Shown piece by piece: positions 47,968 to 58,714 of a DNA stretch of 64,000 nucleotides; the first letter of the stretch is position 1, and every line of letters starts with the position of its first letter. The DNA lies in NCBI GenBank assembly GCA_910890315.1, contig CAJVGD010000018.1, positions 186,001 to 250,000 of the forward strand. The letters run 5' to 3'. Under the pieces are notes generated by a model that was given only the letters and a program-made list of their open reading frames with translations, did no database searches and was not told where the DNA came from. The position numbers and the translations under genes are program-made. The stretch is from Serendipita indica DSM 11827. Lineage: Eukaryota; Basidiomycota; Agaricomycetes; Sebacinales; Serendipitaceae.

Positions 47968-49886
47968 CTATGCGGCGCCGTAGTTGCCTTGATTGGCGCC
48001 GCCCTTGGATTGATTTGGAATCAGAGGCTGAGTCTCCATCGCAGCTGGACTAGTAGAAAGGTTTATATGACCGGAGAAGGCATCCTTGCGTGTTTCCGTG
48101 GTCTTGACGGTACCCATGGATCCTCGCCTCCATGCTCTCTCGAAGATACTAAAAAGGAATTGGTGATTACAAACTTCAGTTGGATAGATTGCTCACCCCT
48201 TCATGATTGCAGCGTTTGAGTGTCTGTCTGCGACCCGCTTGCTCATGTTAGACTCGTAGCGGTCCGTCTCATCCACGATTTCTTCCCCTATAATCTCCTC
48301 GATGACATCTAGAGATTTTCAGTATCGATATAGATGGCTAGACCCCGGCGTACCCTCCAGAGTGATGACGCCCATAGGATATTGGTCAATGGCTTTACCA
48401 GGGTTATTCGTCAACAGGAGCAAATGCGAACGACCAGTCTGGAAGTAGTCGAGCGCTTGGAAGCAGTTAATGGATGGCTTCGCTTCTGGAAGGATTGACA
48501 ATGGCAGTTCCCCGACCGATTTATTCGTGGCCGGATCGTAGCGAAGTAGCTTTTTGATGAGAAGCAAGCCGATGACTGTTGTCGGCTTTCCGGCTGCAGT
48601 AACCGGGAAACGCGAGTAGCCGCTGCTTAGCAATGTGTCGAAAACTTTGCGGTCAACAACTGTGTCCGCAGAAACCGTGACGACGTCCTGATAATCAACC
48701 GTATGAGTGAATTGAAGGGAATTTAACGTGGGGATATACCTTCCACGGCGTCATGATTTCAGCAGCTGTCTTTTCGTTGAGGGAGAGTACACCATTAAGG
48801 ATGCTGATCTCGTCATCTCTGAGTGGTTCTTCACCGGAGCGATGAAATTGTAAGAATGATTTGAGCTCTGCCTTCTTGTATGTATGCTCGTCGTGGGCAC
48901 CAAGGACCCAGTCTAGAAGTTTGGCAATAGGCCAAGCTATCGGAGCTGAAAGAAATTATAAATAAACCATGTATCGCAAGGACTGTCGACGTACCAAAGA
49001 GATACATCAAAAGGAGAACAAACGGAGCACAGTGTGCTCCTATTGAGAGGCCATGCTTCGCGCAGACAGCTTGTGGAATGATTCTGTGATATGTAAGCGT
49101 ACTGTAGGAGCAAGCGATGAATAACTCACTCTCTAATGATGATAACACACTAAGCAATTCAGACCTTGTTAATAGCAGACAGACGCACCCAAAGATGACT
49201 AAAGATACGTCAATTACGTGCTCTCTCTCTCACGCGAGAGAAACATACCAATCATGGTTGTAGATATCAAAATAGCAGCAATCCCTCCCCCAATCTTGCG
49301 GCACTTTGTCAGAATGGTAAGATGGAGAATCAATCGACTCACTGCCGAGTCAAGGAAGATGGGCAAACTTTCATTTATGACAACGTTTCCCAGTAGGAGA
49401 ACCTGTAATAGCATTCAGTCAAGCCGCGCGGTCGGATACACAGCAGGGGACACGCAGCAGACGCACCACCAACACCCAGTGCCGACCTTTTTGCATCAAC
49501 TTTAAGACTGGTAGACTCGTTGAGATGAAAGTTGTAAGGAAAGGATAGAAACTCGCCTTTTTGGGCATTCTTCTTCTCCTTTGTATCGTCTGAAGCAGTT
49601 GCAAGAACACGTAAATGAAGCTCGTCCAGCCCCATCAGGCCAAGCGTCAGTCTGGGCGCATGTTTAGACCCATCACTACTCGACTAGGATGCACATACCC
49701 GGCGAAAACACCGCCAAGAATTACGAGACCAGCACTGACGATGATATGAAACCAGAAATCAGGGGAACCGACTTCGACATCAGGATCTTCGCCAGGTTCG
49801 GGTGCTGTCGCAGCGTAGAAAAGAAAAGGGGACGCGTAGACCATCAAAGCTGGCTTGAGCAGATAGAATAACGATAATTTCCGCAT
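47968..49886 (-). CDS. MAM3: Mam3/CNNM-type CBS-pair membrane protein
   Basis: Member of the CNNM/Mam3 family: an N-terminal DUF21 four-helix transmembrane domain followed by a CBS-pair domain. Yeast Mam3 affects metal handling at the vacuole; animal CNNMs are linked to magnesium. It starts MRKLSLFYLLKPALMVYASP, then IIVSAGLVILGGVFAGLTLG, LMGLDELHLRVLATAS, KVLLLGNVVINESLPIFLDS, EIIPQAVCAKHGLSIGAHCA and LLMYLFAPIAWPIAKLLDW. The CBS part has NGVLSLNEKTAAEIMTPW, SSGYSRFPV and HLLLLTNNPG, and is followed by GVITLEDVIEEIIGEEIVDE. The last exon ends NQGNYGAA at 47968. Introns are numerous. Confident family call. Confidence 0.9.
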
Positions 49887-49970
49887 TTTTGGGAGAAAGT
49901 CCGTGGCTGTGATGTGGTAGTCGGAAGTCAAGTTGGCTTGCCTCGCGCCTCTGCTGCAATCGGGCCGAAG
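49887..49970. promoter_or_regulatory. Divergent promoter, MAM3 / YFH7-like gene
   Basis: 84 bp between start codons of two divergent genes. Shared promoter inferred from layout. Confidence 0.45.
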
Positions 49971-50760
49971 ATGGAGCTGCTAGTCGCCGAATTGGCACAA
50001 GGTCTACTAGAAAAATTGGAAAAGTATGTTATCGTCTCCCCAAGTGTTCTATGTAACCTTACAGCTTGGATAGACTCGATCCCGGACAACGGCTCCTCGT
50101 CGGCCTAACAGGGATTCCTGCAAGCGGAAAAACGTCCCTGGCGCATGCTGTAGTTAACAAAGTCAATGATGTTCACAAGCAGAGCTCGCCGGGCTCGTTA
50201 AACATTGCAATCATGATCGGATTGGACGGTTGGCACCTCCCACGCTCTACACTGGCCGCAATGCCAAATTCTAAGGAAGCCTTTGCACGAAGAGGTGCTC
50301 ATTGGACGTTTGACGGAGAGGGATATGTCAAATTTGTGGCGAAACTGCGTGCACCCGGGCTTGTCAATGCACCATCCTTTTCGCACTCGGCTAAAGACCC
50401 GGTTGAGGACGACATTCAAGTTCAATCTCATCACAGAATTATCCTTCTCGAGGGCCTTTACGTGTTCCTTTCTATCGAACCATGGGTAGTCGCTGGCAGT
50501 ATGCTGGACGAACGATGGCTCGTCGATGTCGACCTCGACGATGCAAAGGAAAGGATTGTGAAGCGCCATGTAGAGACGGGAGTCACGGCAACAGAGAAAG
50601 AAGCAACTCATCGAGCTGAAGAGAACGATTTCCCTAGTTAGCTGCATTTGCCACTTTGGTATGATGCTGACGACGTATAGATGGAGAATTCGTATTGGGG
50701 CATATCCTCGAACCAACAAGGCGAATCAAGAGCATAAACGATCCAAGTATCGCAACCTAA
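49971..50760 (+). CDS. YFH7-like P-loop kinase (uridine kinase/phosphoribulokinase family)
   Basis: A P-loop NTPase of the fungal Yfh7 / bacterial PanK-uridine kinase group; substrate unknown. The start MELLVAELAQGLLEKLENLD joins over an intron (about 50023-50064) to PGQRLLVGLTGIPASGKTSL, with Walker A GIPASGKT. Family motifs follow: MIGLDGWHLPRSTL, RRGAHWTFDGEGYVKFV, HRIILLEGLYVFL, RWLVDVDLDDAKERIVKRHV and TATEKEATHRAEENDFPNGE. It ends IKSINDPSIAT. The TAA stop (50758-50760) overlaps the stop of the convergent GCG1 gene. Confidence 0.82.
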
Positions 50761-51896
50761 CTGCGTGCCCCCTGCACCTCACTTTCAAGCTGGTCGACGC
50801 GGATCTATCACGATTGAGTTATGTACCTTCTGGTTGCTCTTCTCACCTCCAATGCGTGTAGATGCGAGTCGTGACTACCTGGTGCCAACTCCTTTACAGC
50901 TTGTGACAAAGCTCGCAAGTAATCCTTTTTAGGTTAGCATAGTTTCATCATAGAAAGCTCTCACACTACCTTATTCGGCCCCGATGGTCCTACGCTGTCA
51001 TATATTCGCTTGGCCAGTATATCGAGGGGCTCCGAGCCGACTGTTCCCATCTAGTCATGAATGGTGAATATAACCAATTTGAACGTACCGAAAGATGGAT
51101 TGTCTGCCTTCCCAACATACACCTTGTGTTCTCTCAAAAGCAGACCAAGTTGGAGGCGGGCCAACGTACTGTTGCCTGCTCTAATACCACTTTCTCTGCG
51201 CCATCTACCATACCATATACGTCTACTTTGTGGACTGTATAGCCATCCTGCATCTGGTCAAAGAAGTCCATAGAGGAGAGGGGTCCTGCCTTTTCTCGAT
51301 AATCTGCCCGCGTAAGAGCTACTAATTCCAAATTTGAATGATACCGAACGCTTACCTAGATACTCCCGAACCTCCTGCGCATGGGCAGGATCAATTGTGT
51401 ATGCTACCCCTACCCAGCTTAGCAGGTTCACTCAGCATGTAAGTCGGATGAAACGAACCCCATACTGTATCCTCGTGAGGAAATGCGTCCTTTTTTGCCT
51501 CAGTAATCATAGGTGGGGTAAATACTACCCACCTGGTCACTAAAGTTGGCCCACTCGTCGGCATGGATCAATGTCACAACTCGACCTGGAAACTTCCAAG
51601 GAATGAACTGTCTATATGGAGCAAAATAGAGATATCCAACCTCTGGAGTGCCTCGGTGATCGCTTGATGACTGGGCAAACCGACGGACATAGTGCTTGAG
51701 GTAACCAGGTGCTAAAGGACAGTCAATAAACCGCTTCAGTCTCACCGTATCTCTCGCTTCTTACTCTTGCGAACGACGTGCGGCGGTGGCTGTTTGATTC
51801 CTTAGATTCGACCTCTGCAGGCTTGCACCAAAGTAGACTCTGTACCTTCCATATCAACGACCCATATCCGAAAACTGTATATTCGCCCTTTTCCAT
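50757..51896 (-). CDS. GCG1: Gcg1/ChaC-type glutathione gamma-glutamylcyclotransferase
   Basis: Cytosolic enzyme that splits glutathione into 5-oxoproline and Cys-Gly. It starts MEKGEYTVFGYGSLIWK, with the family's YGSLIW substrate-loop motif, then PPPHVVRKT, PGYLKHYVRRFAQSSSDHRG, PGRVVTLIHADEW, VGVAYTIDPAHAQEVREYL (the likely catalytic Glu region), DYREKAGPLS, VYVGKADNPSF, and GSEPLDILAKRIYDSVGPSG. At 50811-50870 the reading ends ELAPGSHDSHLHALE. A last intron (about 50780-50830) then adds LESEVQGARS and stops at 50757. Without that intron it stops at 50808. At least seven introns, some only 35-45 nt; one in the middle (about 51420-51480) is not resolved in phase. Family identification is strong. 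Confidence 0.83.
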
Positions 51897-52016
51897 TTCT
51901 TCTAACTGTCGTAGGTCTCTCCCTGCCGCGATTTAGGACAGCGCTGGAACCTCTGGTGTAGTCGTAGTCCAAGATTCGAACCCTGCAGACGAATCAATCT
52001 CAATCAAACGATCGCA
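51897..52016. promoter_or_regulatory. Divergent promoter, GCG1 / UCS-domain gene
   Basis: 120 bp between start codons. Shared promoter inferred from layout. Confidence 0.45.
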
Positions 52017-54455
52017 ATGTCCAATTCTAGCTCGAATGCGTCACCGTCTTCCTCGTCTGCCCTATCTCGGCCATCAACATCCACTGAGGATATCCACGAA
52101 ATCCTAATAAGTATCCAGCGTGACCCAGTCACAGCTGCAAAGGCCCTTCCAAGCTTGAGCGAATCACAGCTACTCAGTCTATTCTCACTTTTCAACGAGG
52201 ATGAAGACATTACAAATGCAAGCGGCAAGCAACGCCAGGATCAGACGGGCATTCGCTCCAGTGCATATCTTGCGCTGTCTACATTCGTAAACTCCCAGCG
52301 AAATCCGCAAAAGGGCCCTAATGAGCCGCCGACGGATGCTGCCATTAAGCACGCCACACAAACTCTTTCCGGTGCGTTTGCCCCCACGGTGGACAATGTA
52401 CTACGAGGGACAAATGTACAACATATCACTTCTACGCTCTCCTTTCTTTCAGCATTCTTTCAAGTCGATACGCCAGCTGCCTCGGCCATCCTCTTACGAG
52501 AAGGTAACGTCGAGTGCACCTTGGACATAATCGACCTTGCAAAGGCATCATCCGAGAAGAGAAACATGGACAAGGCCTCGAAGACTGTAGGAATCCGACT
52601 CGAACGAGCCCTAGTAAATCTCCTCTCGCAGGCCCTCGGTCACGCAGAATGTCGAAAGATACTCACGACGGAAGAAAGGATAAAGGGGTGGCTACGCTCG
52701 CGTGCGGATGATTCAAACGACGCAACTCTGCAGGCAGCAGCGGCACTTGCGCTGGTCAAGGTGTTGCAAGGCGGCATCTTTGACACCGAAGCCACACAAT
52801 CTGGTATCCCCGTCGATGCTTCACCCTCTTCCCACGGCATCTCAGAAGTTGGCGTCGAGACTAGTCCAGATGCCCTGGCAAAACTGCTTGAGCGCGCAGT
52901 TTTGGTGGAGAATTCTGGAGGCCGAAACACCAGATCCACTCTAGACGCCGTCGAGGGATTAGCATATCTCAGTGTGCACCCGTCTGTCCGCGAATACATT
53001 GTCTCTCAACCCTCGCTCCTCCAAGCATTGTACGCGATTGGTGCAAGGAGTACCAAGAAAGTCAAGCCGTCTACCAATATTTCCGCCTCGAATAGACTGC
53101 TGGAGGACCAGGTGGTCGAATATCGTGCCAACATTGGACTGCACTACGGCCTGGCTCTGACGTTTGCCAACATTTGTCAGTACCGGCCAAAGCTCAGCAA
53201 AGAAGAGGAGCAGATTGCGAAACTGAGACGAATGACCAAGGTTCCGAATGCAGCCGCACACACGGGCGAGTCCAATTCATCAGCTCCACGGTTAGGGATG
53301 CAAGACGAAGGGGAGGATGTGCGAACGAGCGACGAGGCCGTCCGAGTCAGGATACGAAAGCTGTGTACGATGGCAGGGAGCACCGGATTTCTGGCTCTGC
53401 TAGCCGGACTCGCGCGTTCGGAGAGCAAGCAGGCCCGCGCGTGCACGGCGCGTGCGTATCTAGCCGTGGTGGAGGACGTACGCAATCGGGGTGCAGTGCT
53501 GCAAAGTGGAGGTGGAAGGGCATTGCTGGATCTAATCAAGGCCATGGAACCTCTGGTGCCAGATTGGATCGCCACCCAGGCACTGTCCAAGCTGGCGATC
53601 ACTGCCAGCCCGTTACAAGTCTTTGGAGCCAATATTGGATCTACTCATGATGCGATCCCGGTATTGTGTCGCGTGCTGACAGTGGAGGGTTCGACGCCAG
53701 CCAGGCCGATTTCGCTGCGCGAGGATCAGCTGCCCAATAATCTTCAAAAGTTTGAAGCATTGATGGCGTTGACGAATATTGCATACGGGCAACCGGAAAT
53801 GGCGGCGAGGATTGCCAAAGTGCCGGGGATGTGGACGGCCGTCGAGGGACTGCTCTTGCACGACCACGAGCTATTACGACGAGCTGCGGTGGAGATGATA
53901 TGCAATCTGGTCGTATGTGACGAGGGCTTTGAGCGGTTTGTGCCGACGACGACGACGACACCCAAGGTGGAGAAGCAAGAGGAAGATGGACCAAAGTCGG
54001 CGGCCGAGTCAAGGCTCCAAGTCTTGGTGGCTTTGGCCGACGTGGATGATCTTCCGACACGGAAAGCAGCGAGCGGGGCTTTGGCGATAGTTTCCTCGGA
54101 TGAACGGGTTTGCGGGGCACTAGTGGCACTAGAGCGGAGACGCGGGAATATGCTCGGCATCATTGGACGGTTGTTAATCGACGACGAGGAGACGGACGAC
54201 AAGTCTCCGACTGGCTCCCAGGTCGCCGACCGAGAGCTCGTCCACCGAGGGGTGGTAATTCTACGCAATTTAGCCGTACACTACGTATCCAAGCACCGCA
54301 AAAGCGTCGAGGATGGGTTTGTGCAGGCTCTGGCGGCCCGGGGGATCGTGGACAAGGTGCAAGCGGTGGTCAAGGATTGCATGCAGCGTGGGGAGCGAGA
54401 CGGGCCGGTGATGGAAAATGCAGTCGAATTTGTGATGGGACTGAAGAGTGCGTAG
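52017..54455 (+). CDS. UCS-domain myosin chaperone (She4/Rng3/UNC-45 type)
   Basis: An 812-residue all-helical armadillo-repeat protein in one uninterrupted frame. The UCS domain in the C-terminal half is recognisable: LQKFEALMALTNIAYGQPEM, LLHDHELLRRAAVEMICNLV, and TRKAASGALAIVSSDERVCG. She4/Rng3/UNC-45 proteins fold and stabilise myosin motor domains and so affect actin-based endocytosis, polarity and cytokinesis. The N-terminal half has armadillo-like repeats (TSTLSFLSAFFQVDTP, LERALVNLLSQALGHAECR). Like other fungal members it lacks the TPR domain of animal UNC-45. The ATG at 52017 starts MSNSSSNASPSSSSALS. It has no introns, in contrast to its neighbours. Confidence 0.87.
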   Translation: MSNSSSNASPSSSSALSRPSTSTEDIHEILISIQRDPVTAAKALPSLSESQLLSLFSLFNEDEDITNASGKQRQDQTGIRSSAYLALSTFVNSQRNPQKGPNEPPTDAAIKHATQTLSGAFAPTVDNVLRGTNVQHITSTLSFLSAFFQVDTPAASAILLREGNVECTLDIIDLAKASSEKRNMDKASKTVGIRLERALVNLLSQALGHAECRKILTTEERIKGWLRSRADDSNDATLQAAAALALVKVLQGGIFDTEATQSGIPVDASPSSHGISEVGVETSPDALAKLLERAVLVENSGGRNTRSTLDAVEGLAYLSVHPSVREYIVSQPSLLQALYAIGARSTKKVKPSTNISASNRLLEDQVVEYRANIGLHYGLALTFANICQYRPKLSKEEEQIAKLRRMTKVPNAAAHTGESNSSAPRLGMQDEGEDVRTSDEAVRVRIRKLCTMAGSTGFLALLAGLARSESKQARACTARAYLAVVEDVRNRGAVLQSGGGRALLDLIKAMEPLVPDWIATQALSKLAITASPLQVFGANIGSTHDAIPVLCRVLTVEGSTPARPISLREDQLPNNLQKFEALMALTNIAYGQPEMAARIAKVPGMWTAVEGLLLHDHELLRRAAVEMICNLVVCDEGFERFVPTTTTTPKVEKQEEDGPKSAAESRLQVLVALADVDDLPTRKAASGALAIVSSDERVCGALVALERRRGNMLGIIGRLLIDDEETDDKSPTGSQVADRELVHRGVVILRNLAVHYVSKHRKSVEDGFVQALAARGIVDKVQAVVKDCMQRGERDGPVMENAVEFVMGLKSA

Positions 54456-54844
54456 TGTCGGAGGACACGGACCAATCGGGCCAGGGCGTGGGCGGAGCGG
54501 GAGAATATCCGAGGTAAGCTCGATTAAGGATGGTGGCTTTTCGGGCATCTAAACTAGGCCATTTCTTATCAGTGTGCGCGCAATTGTCGGAGTGACCAAA
54601 AGGAGCGGTGCGGAGGGCTGAGACAAGGATGGGCAGAGTGGGAATGGGGACAAGGAATGGGGGGGCAAGAGGAATGGGAGAGTAATGGAGAGTAATGGAG
54701 AGTAATGGGAGTAAGCAATGGGAATGGGAGTGCGAGAATGGGAGCCATAGGCGCATAAGGAATAGCAATTGCTGATTGTATAAATTACCGACAAGCGGGC
54801 GAGGAATGGAGTGTGATTTCCTCGGGGAATCATCGCCAGCCTAA
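54456..54844. other. Intergenic stretch with short tandem repeat
   Basis: G-rich stretch containing about three copies of a ten-base unit, GAGAGTAATG, at 54678-54709, followed by looser GGAATGGGAG-like units. No gene seen. Confidence 0.6.
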
Positions 54845-56924
54845 ATGTGCGGCCATTTCTACACTCCATCTCTTGGACCCGCCCACAACTCTGCCATGGA
54901 GGGCTCGCCATCTACACGTCCTGCAAGCAACCTAAAGCTCGCTCTCGATGCATACGACGCCCAGCAGCGTCGCTCAGCCGCACTCCAGGAAGCGCAGCGC
55001 ATCGGAAATCTCATCCACATCCAAGAGCAGCAACTTGTCGCTGCCAGACATCTCGCAAAGCAGCGGAAACTCGCTCTCAGACGTCAGCAGCAGCAGCAAC
55101 AACAACAGCAACAGCAGCTCGCATTGTCCCAGTCGTCACCGCCCACGACGGTCCAGTGCCAGCCCACGCTCGAATCGCTGCCAGAATGTGTCGTAGAGGA
55201 AGAAGACGATGAACAAGGTATTTACAACTCGTCATTACTTGCTCATCCATGCTCAACATTGTCAGCGCCTGGCGCCCTTGTCCAGCCCGCGGCTGAGCCA
55301 GTGGCCGCAGACTCTACCCAAACGACTCCACGCATTCGTGCAGAGCAGCCTCAATCAGCTCCATGTGTTCGCCCTCCGGTCCGGTTTGCTGCTCACCGAC
55401 GAAGACCACAAGAGCCCTTTGCGACCGTATGGCCTCGCACCCACTGGAAGGTGAGACGCGCCCGACAATGCTGCATTTTCAAACATTCCGATTGGTTCCC
55501 CCACGCGCCTGTCCACCCGCCCGCCCTTCGCCTCGCCTCGCCTCGCTTTTCCGAGATTGTAGCCGACCGGGCCCAATCTAATCCTGTAATCACAATTTAC
55601 TGACTCCCTTCGGGTAGCCCGATTCACATGCAACTCATTGCGATAACATTACTTGTTGCAAGCCTTTTTCCTATTTCGATGGTGTTAAGCGACACCATTG
55701 TAGACATTGCGGCAACGTGAGTCTCCAGCGCATCCCGCGTGCCGCGCCTCCCCACTAACCCTCAGCCCAAAGGTCTTTTGCGACGCATGCACCTCCCACC
55801 GCGAGGTCCTCTACGACATGAGCAATATTCCCTGGCAGGTCATCCCCGAGGATGTGCTCGCGTCCCTTTTCCTCGCAGACTCGGACGACGACGAGCCTGA
55901 ACAATTGCCGGCTTCCCCCGCAGCAACATATCTTTCGGCCAGTTTCGAATCAGGATCCTCATTCGGTTCCCAAGACGGCTACTTTGCCCGCCCGGCGTCT
56001 AGGAGTTCCGCTTCCAGCCGTCGCAGCTCCAAAAAGGCAAAGGACGTCGTTTACTGGGAGGTCGGATCAGCCGTCCACGTTCCCTATCCGATCCCAGCCT
56101 CTTGGAGAGACGTCGTGCTTGACAATGCAAAGGAAGAACGCGTATGCGACGATTGCCACGCGATCCTGTGGGGCAAGACCACCCCCACAAACGAATATTA
56201 TACCCGACGCGCCCTCGTCTATCAACGCGAAGAGATTGCATGGGCACTCTGGCTCCAAGGATTGGACCAGTGGGACGTTTGCTTGCGAAAGCATGGTCTC
56301 ACCTTCAAGCCTACGCCCGAGCATCGCAAATACACCCGTTCAGAGAATCGGCGACGCGGATCCAATGTCAGCTCGAATACGGCCACCACTACTGAAAGCG
56401 GCGTCTCCCAAGGATCGCTCCCGACCTCGGCGACCGCGGATAAGAAGGTTTCTGTTGACATTGCCGGTCGACCTATTCACGTGGAGCTCTATGCATGGCC
56501 AACCCCCCCACCTTGTATTCGCTTCACCTCGACCACCGTTGCGGACATGAACAAGCAATTCACCAACCCAATCCGCTCCACCCTCAAGCCAGACCCTACG
56601 CCCTCCATCTTTGGCATGCACAAGGCTGACCCGCGCTTCATGCCATCTTCTCGCCCACCTATGCGTCGCATCCCGACCGACGCCGAGCTCGAAGCCGAGG
56701 AGGAACGCCGCGAGACTGAGCTCGAGAAGCGCTACAAAGCGGCCATTGAGCAGTTTTTGAGCGACGCGTATGCGTTTGGAGAGCTCCGCGAGTGTTTCCG
56801 CCGCAAGGCCTTTTTCCCGTCGACCGCACCCCCGACCAAGATGGATGTCTTCAAGACCGATGTTGCGCGTACGGCCTTGGACATTTGCTCCTGGTGGCGC
56901 GGCGATGTCTATGGTGGATGGTAA
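54845..56924 (+). CDS. FYVE-type zinc-finger protein, variant C-x4-C finger
   Basis: A PI3P-binding type zinc-finger protein, expected on endosomes. The frame begins at ATG 54845; an in-frame ATG at 54896 (MEGSPSTRPASNLK) is the alternative. N-terminal helix then a poly-Gln run (55085-55118). An intron after WPRTHWK (about 55451-55618) joins to PDSHATHCDNITCCKPFSYF, DGVKRHHCRHCGN. The next intron (about 55717-55773) leads to VFCDACTSHREVLYD. So the WxPD, (R/K)HHCR and CG-x-VFC elements of a FYVE domain are all present, but the first Cys pair is C-x4-C. The C-terminal about 350 residues (VVYWEVGSAVHVPYPIPASW, ALVYQREEIAWALWLQGLDQ, DVARTALDICSWWRGDVYGG) are of no known family. An optional 48-nt in-frame intron lies at 55217-55264. 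Confidence 0.78.
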
Positions 56925-57437
56925 CCGATACCCTCCATTCCTCTGGCAAGCAGTCTCACAACGTTTGCATTGCACTTATTTTGCTTCCACCGATACTCTA
57001 CGGCCTGCAGTTATAATCCCTCGTCCACACGTCGCGTCTCTCTGGCTTTCGCGTCCTAATCTTTATTGGGCTCCGCCCCGCCCTTTGTTTATTGCTATGT
57101 CCTATTTCAGCATTCACGACGGTCAACTTCTTTGTTCCTCTCACTCCTCATTCTCTTTCTTCCGTTTGTTCCCCCTTGCCGTCGTGGATCCCTTCTTGTG
57201 TCTGTACGTTTCTGTAGCTTTTTTTTTGGTGTGTAGTGTAATCTCCCTGGGCAGTTGTTACTGTTCTCTCTATGACATGACTTATGAACATCTATTCGTC
57301 CTTGTGAGTGGTTGGCCCTGGGCGGCGGCCCGATGATGACGCATCCGCGGAGCTTAGTGTGGCGGGCCAAACCGATTGACCAATCTTGGATTCCATCCAC
57401 GACAGTCTGAAAAGAGAAAACAGACAAAAATTTGACA
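56925..57437. other. Intergenic stretch with no supported gene
   Basis: Pyrimidine-rich on the + strand between two genes in the same direction. No convincing frame. Confidence 0.55.
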
Positions 57438-58558
57438 ATGCCGACACCTTCACTACTACAAGATGTTCTTCGACAACGATTAGAGGCTGTGGAAGACGCG
57501 CAGATTTGTGCAGAAGGCGGCCCCAACGCCAGTATTGTAGTCAGCGATGACGGCCTCGACGTTCGCCAGGTTCTTACTCCGCCAGAGTCGGACGAAGATG
57601 ATCCTATTGATTTCGTACGTGTAATTTGCTATCTGGTCAAGATTTGGAGCGGATTTGCTGATCTCTTCCTCGGATATGGTGTTCATCAACGGGAAACTAT
57701 GACAATAGACGTCTGGAGTCGCTACCCCAGTCCCAAGATCGATCAATATCACTCGTTCTTCATCGCCCACTCGCGCCAGTAACCAGAATCACCGCGTACA
57801 CAAGACGAGTCCCCTCTCGCGCAAGTCTCTCATTCCAGATGATGTATCGAGCATCAGTAGCCGGCTTTCTCAAGCGGAATGGACGACAACAAACGGAGAA
57901 CGAGTGGCAAGACGGGGACGCGACGAAGCTTCCACCTCCTCCTCGCGCGATCCGCTTCGACTATTGCCAGACAAAATCCGATTGAACATATTCTGCTTCC
58001 TTGACTCGAGTGACCTTGCATCGTGCTCACTCGTCTCTCAGCGGTGGAAGAAGAGTCAGACCATTAATCACGGTGAGTGCGCCTTCATTCATGCAAATTC
58101 GCATCTAAATACTAACACCCGACATAGCCTTTTATCAAATCTATCGGACGGAAATGTACCTTGGAAGCGACTTGCCCGTCGGAAAATGGACGCGCCGTGA
58201 ATCAAAGCGCGACTGGAGATCGGAACTGATGAAGGCACGGCGTATAAGAGCCAAAGAGGCCAACAACCAGACATCTACGCCCGGTCTTTCTCGACCGCGG
58301 ACACCCGCCACTCCGTTCCATGTTCACAATCTCAACCTACCGACCCACGTCGATTATGACGGTAGTGGTAGTGGTACACGCTCTGGGCATATGACTCCGC
58401 GTGAAATTCAAGAGGAAGAGTGGGCGCGAGAGGCAGAGGCGTCGCCCTCCAAACACGAGATGCGTAGCTTTTACAAGGAATATGGTGGGAAACGTGTGCG
58501 TAAAAGCAAGACTGGTATGACAGGGGGTATGCGCGATAGAACGGCTTGGGAGGAATAG
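57438..58558 (+). CDS. F-box protein
   Basis: A probable SCF ubiquitin-ligase adaptor. It starts MPTPSLLQDVLRQRLEAVED, an N-terminal helix; an intron after DEDDPIDF (about 57616-57789) joins to NHRVHKTSPLSRKSLIPDDV. The F-box is PLRLLPDKIRLNIFCFLDSS then DLASCSLVSQRWKKSQ. A further intron (58072-58128) leads to AFYQIYRTEMYLGSDLP, KWTRRESKRDWRSELMKARR, a linker, and SGHMTPREIQEEEW. The end is strongly basic (KEYGGKRVRKSKTGMTGGMR). There are no WD40 or leucine-rich repeats, so the substrate-binding part is unknown. It converges on the cullin gene, stops 156 bp apart. Confidence 0.78.
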
Positions 58559-58714
58559 GTCTATCTCTTTTGTATTCATGCCATCTCGGAAGGCTCCACC
58601 GCGGTTGTTTAAACACGTTCCATCTTTGTGGCTTTTTATACACGTGCCATATCGATATAGATCATCATTACATATAATCTCACCATCAGCTTCTTATTCT
58701 ACAGCTTGCCCATC

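Noticed and set aside
51971-51983. GATTCGAACC, a possible reverse-strand tRNA B-box
   Set aside because: No acceptor stem or A-box could be folded around it; it sits in the promoter of the UCS-domain gene.
53174-54268. Several 130-175-codon frames within the UCS-domain gene
   Set aside because: Alternative-frame shadows of a long, GC-rich exon.
54678-54760. G-rich tandem units as a possible telomere-like repeat
   Set aside because: The units are irregular (GAGAGTAATG, GGAATGGGAG), few in number, and do not match the TTAGGG type.
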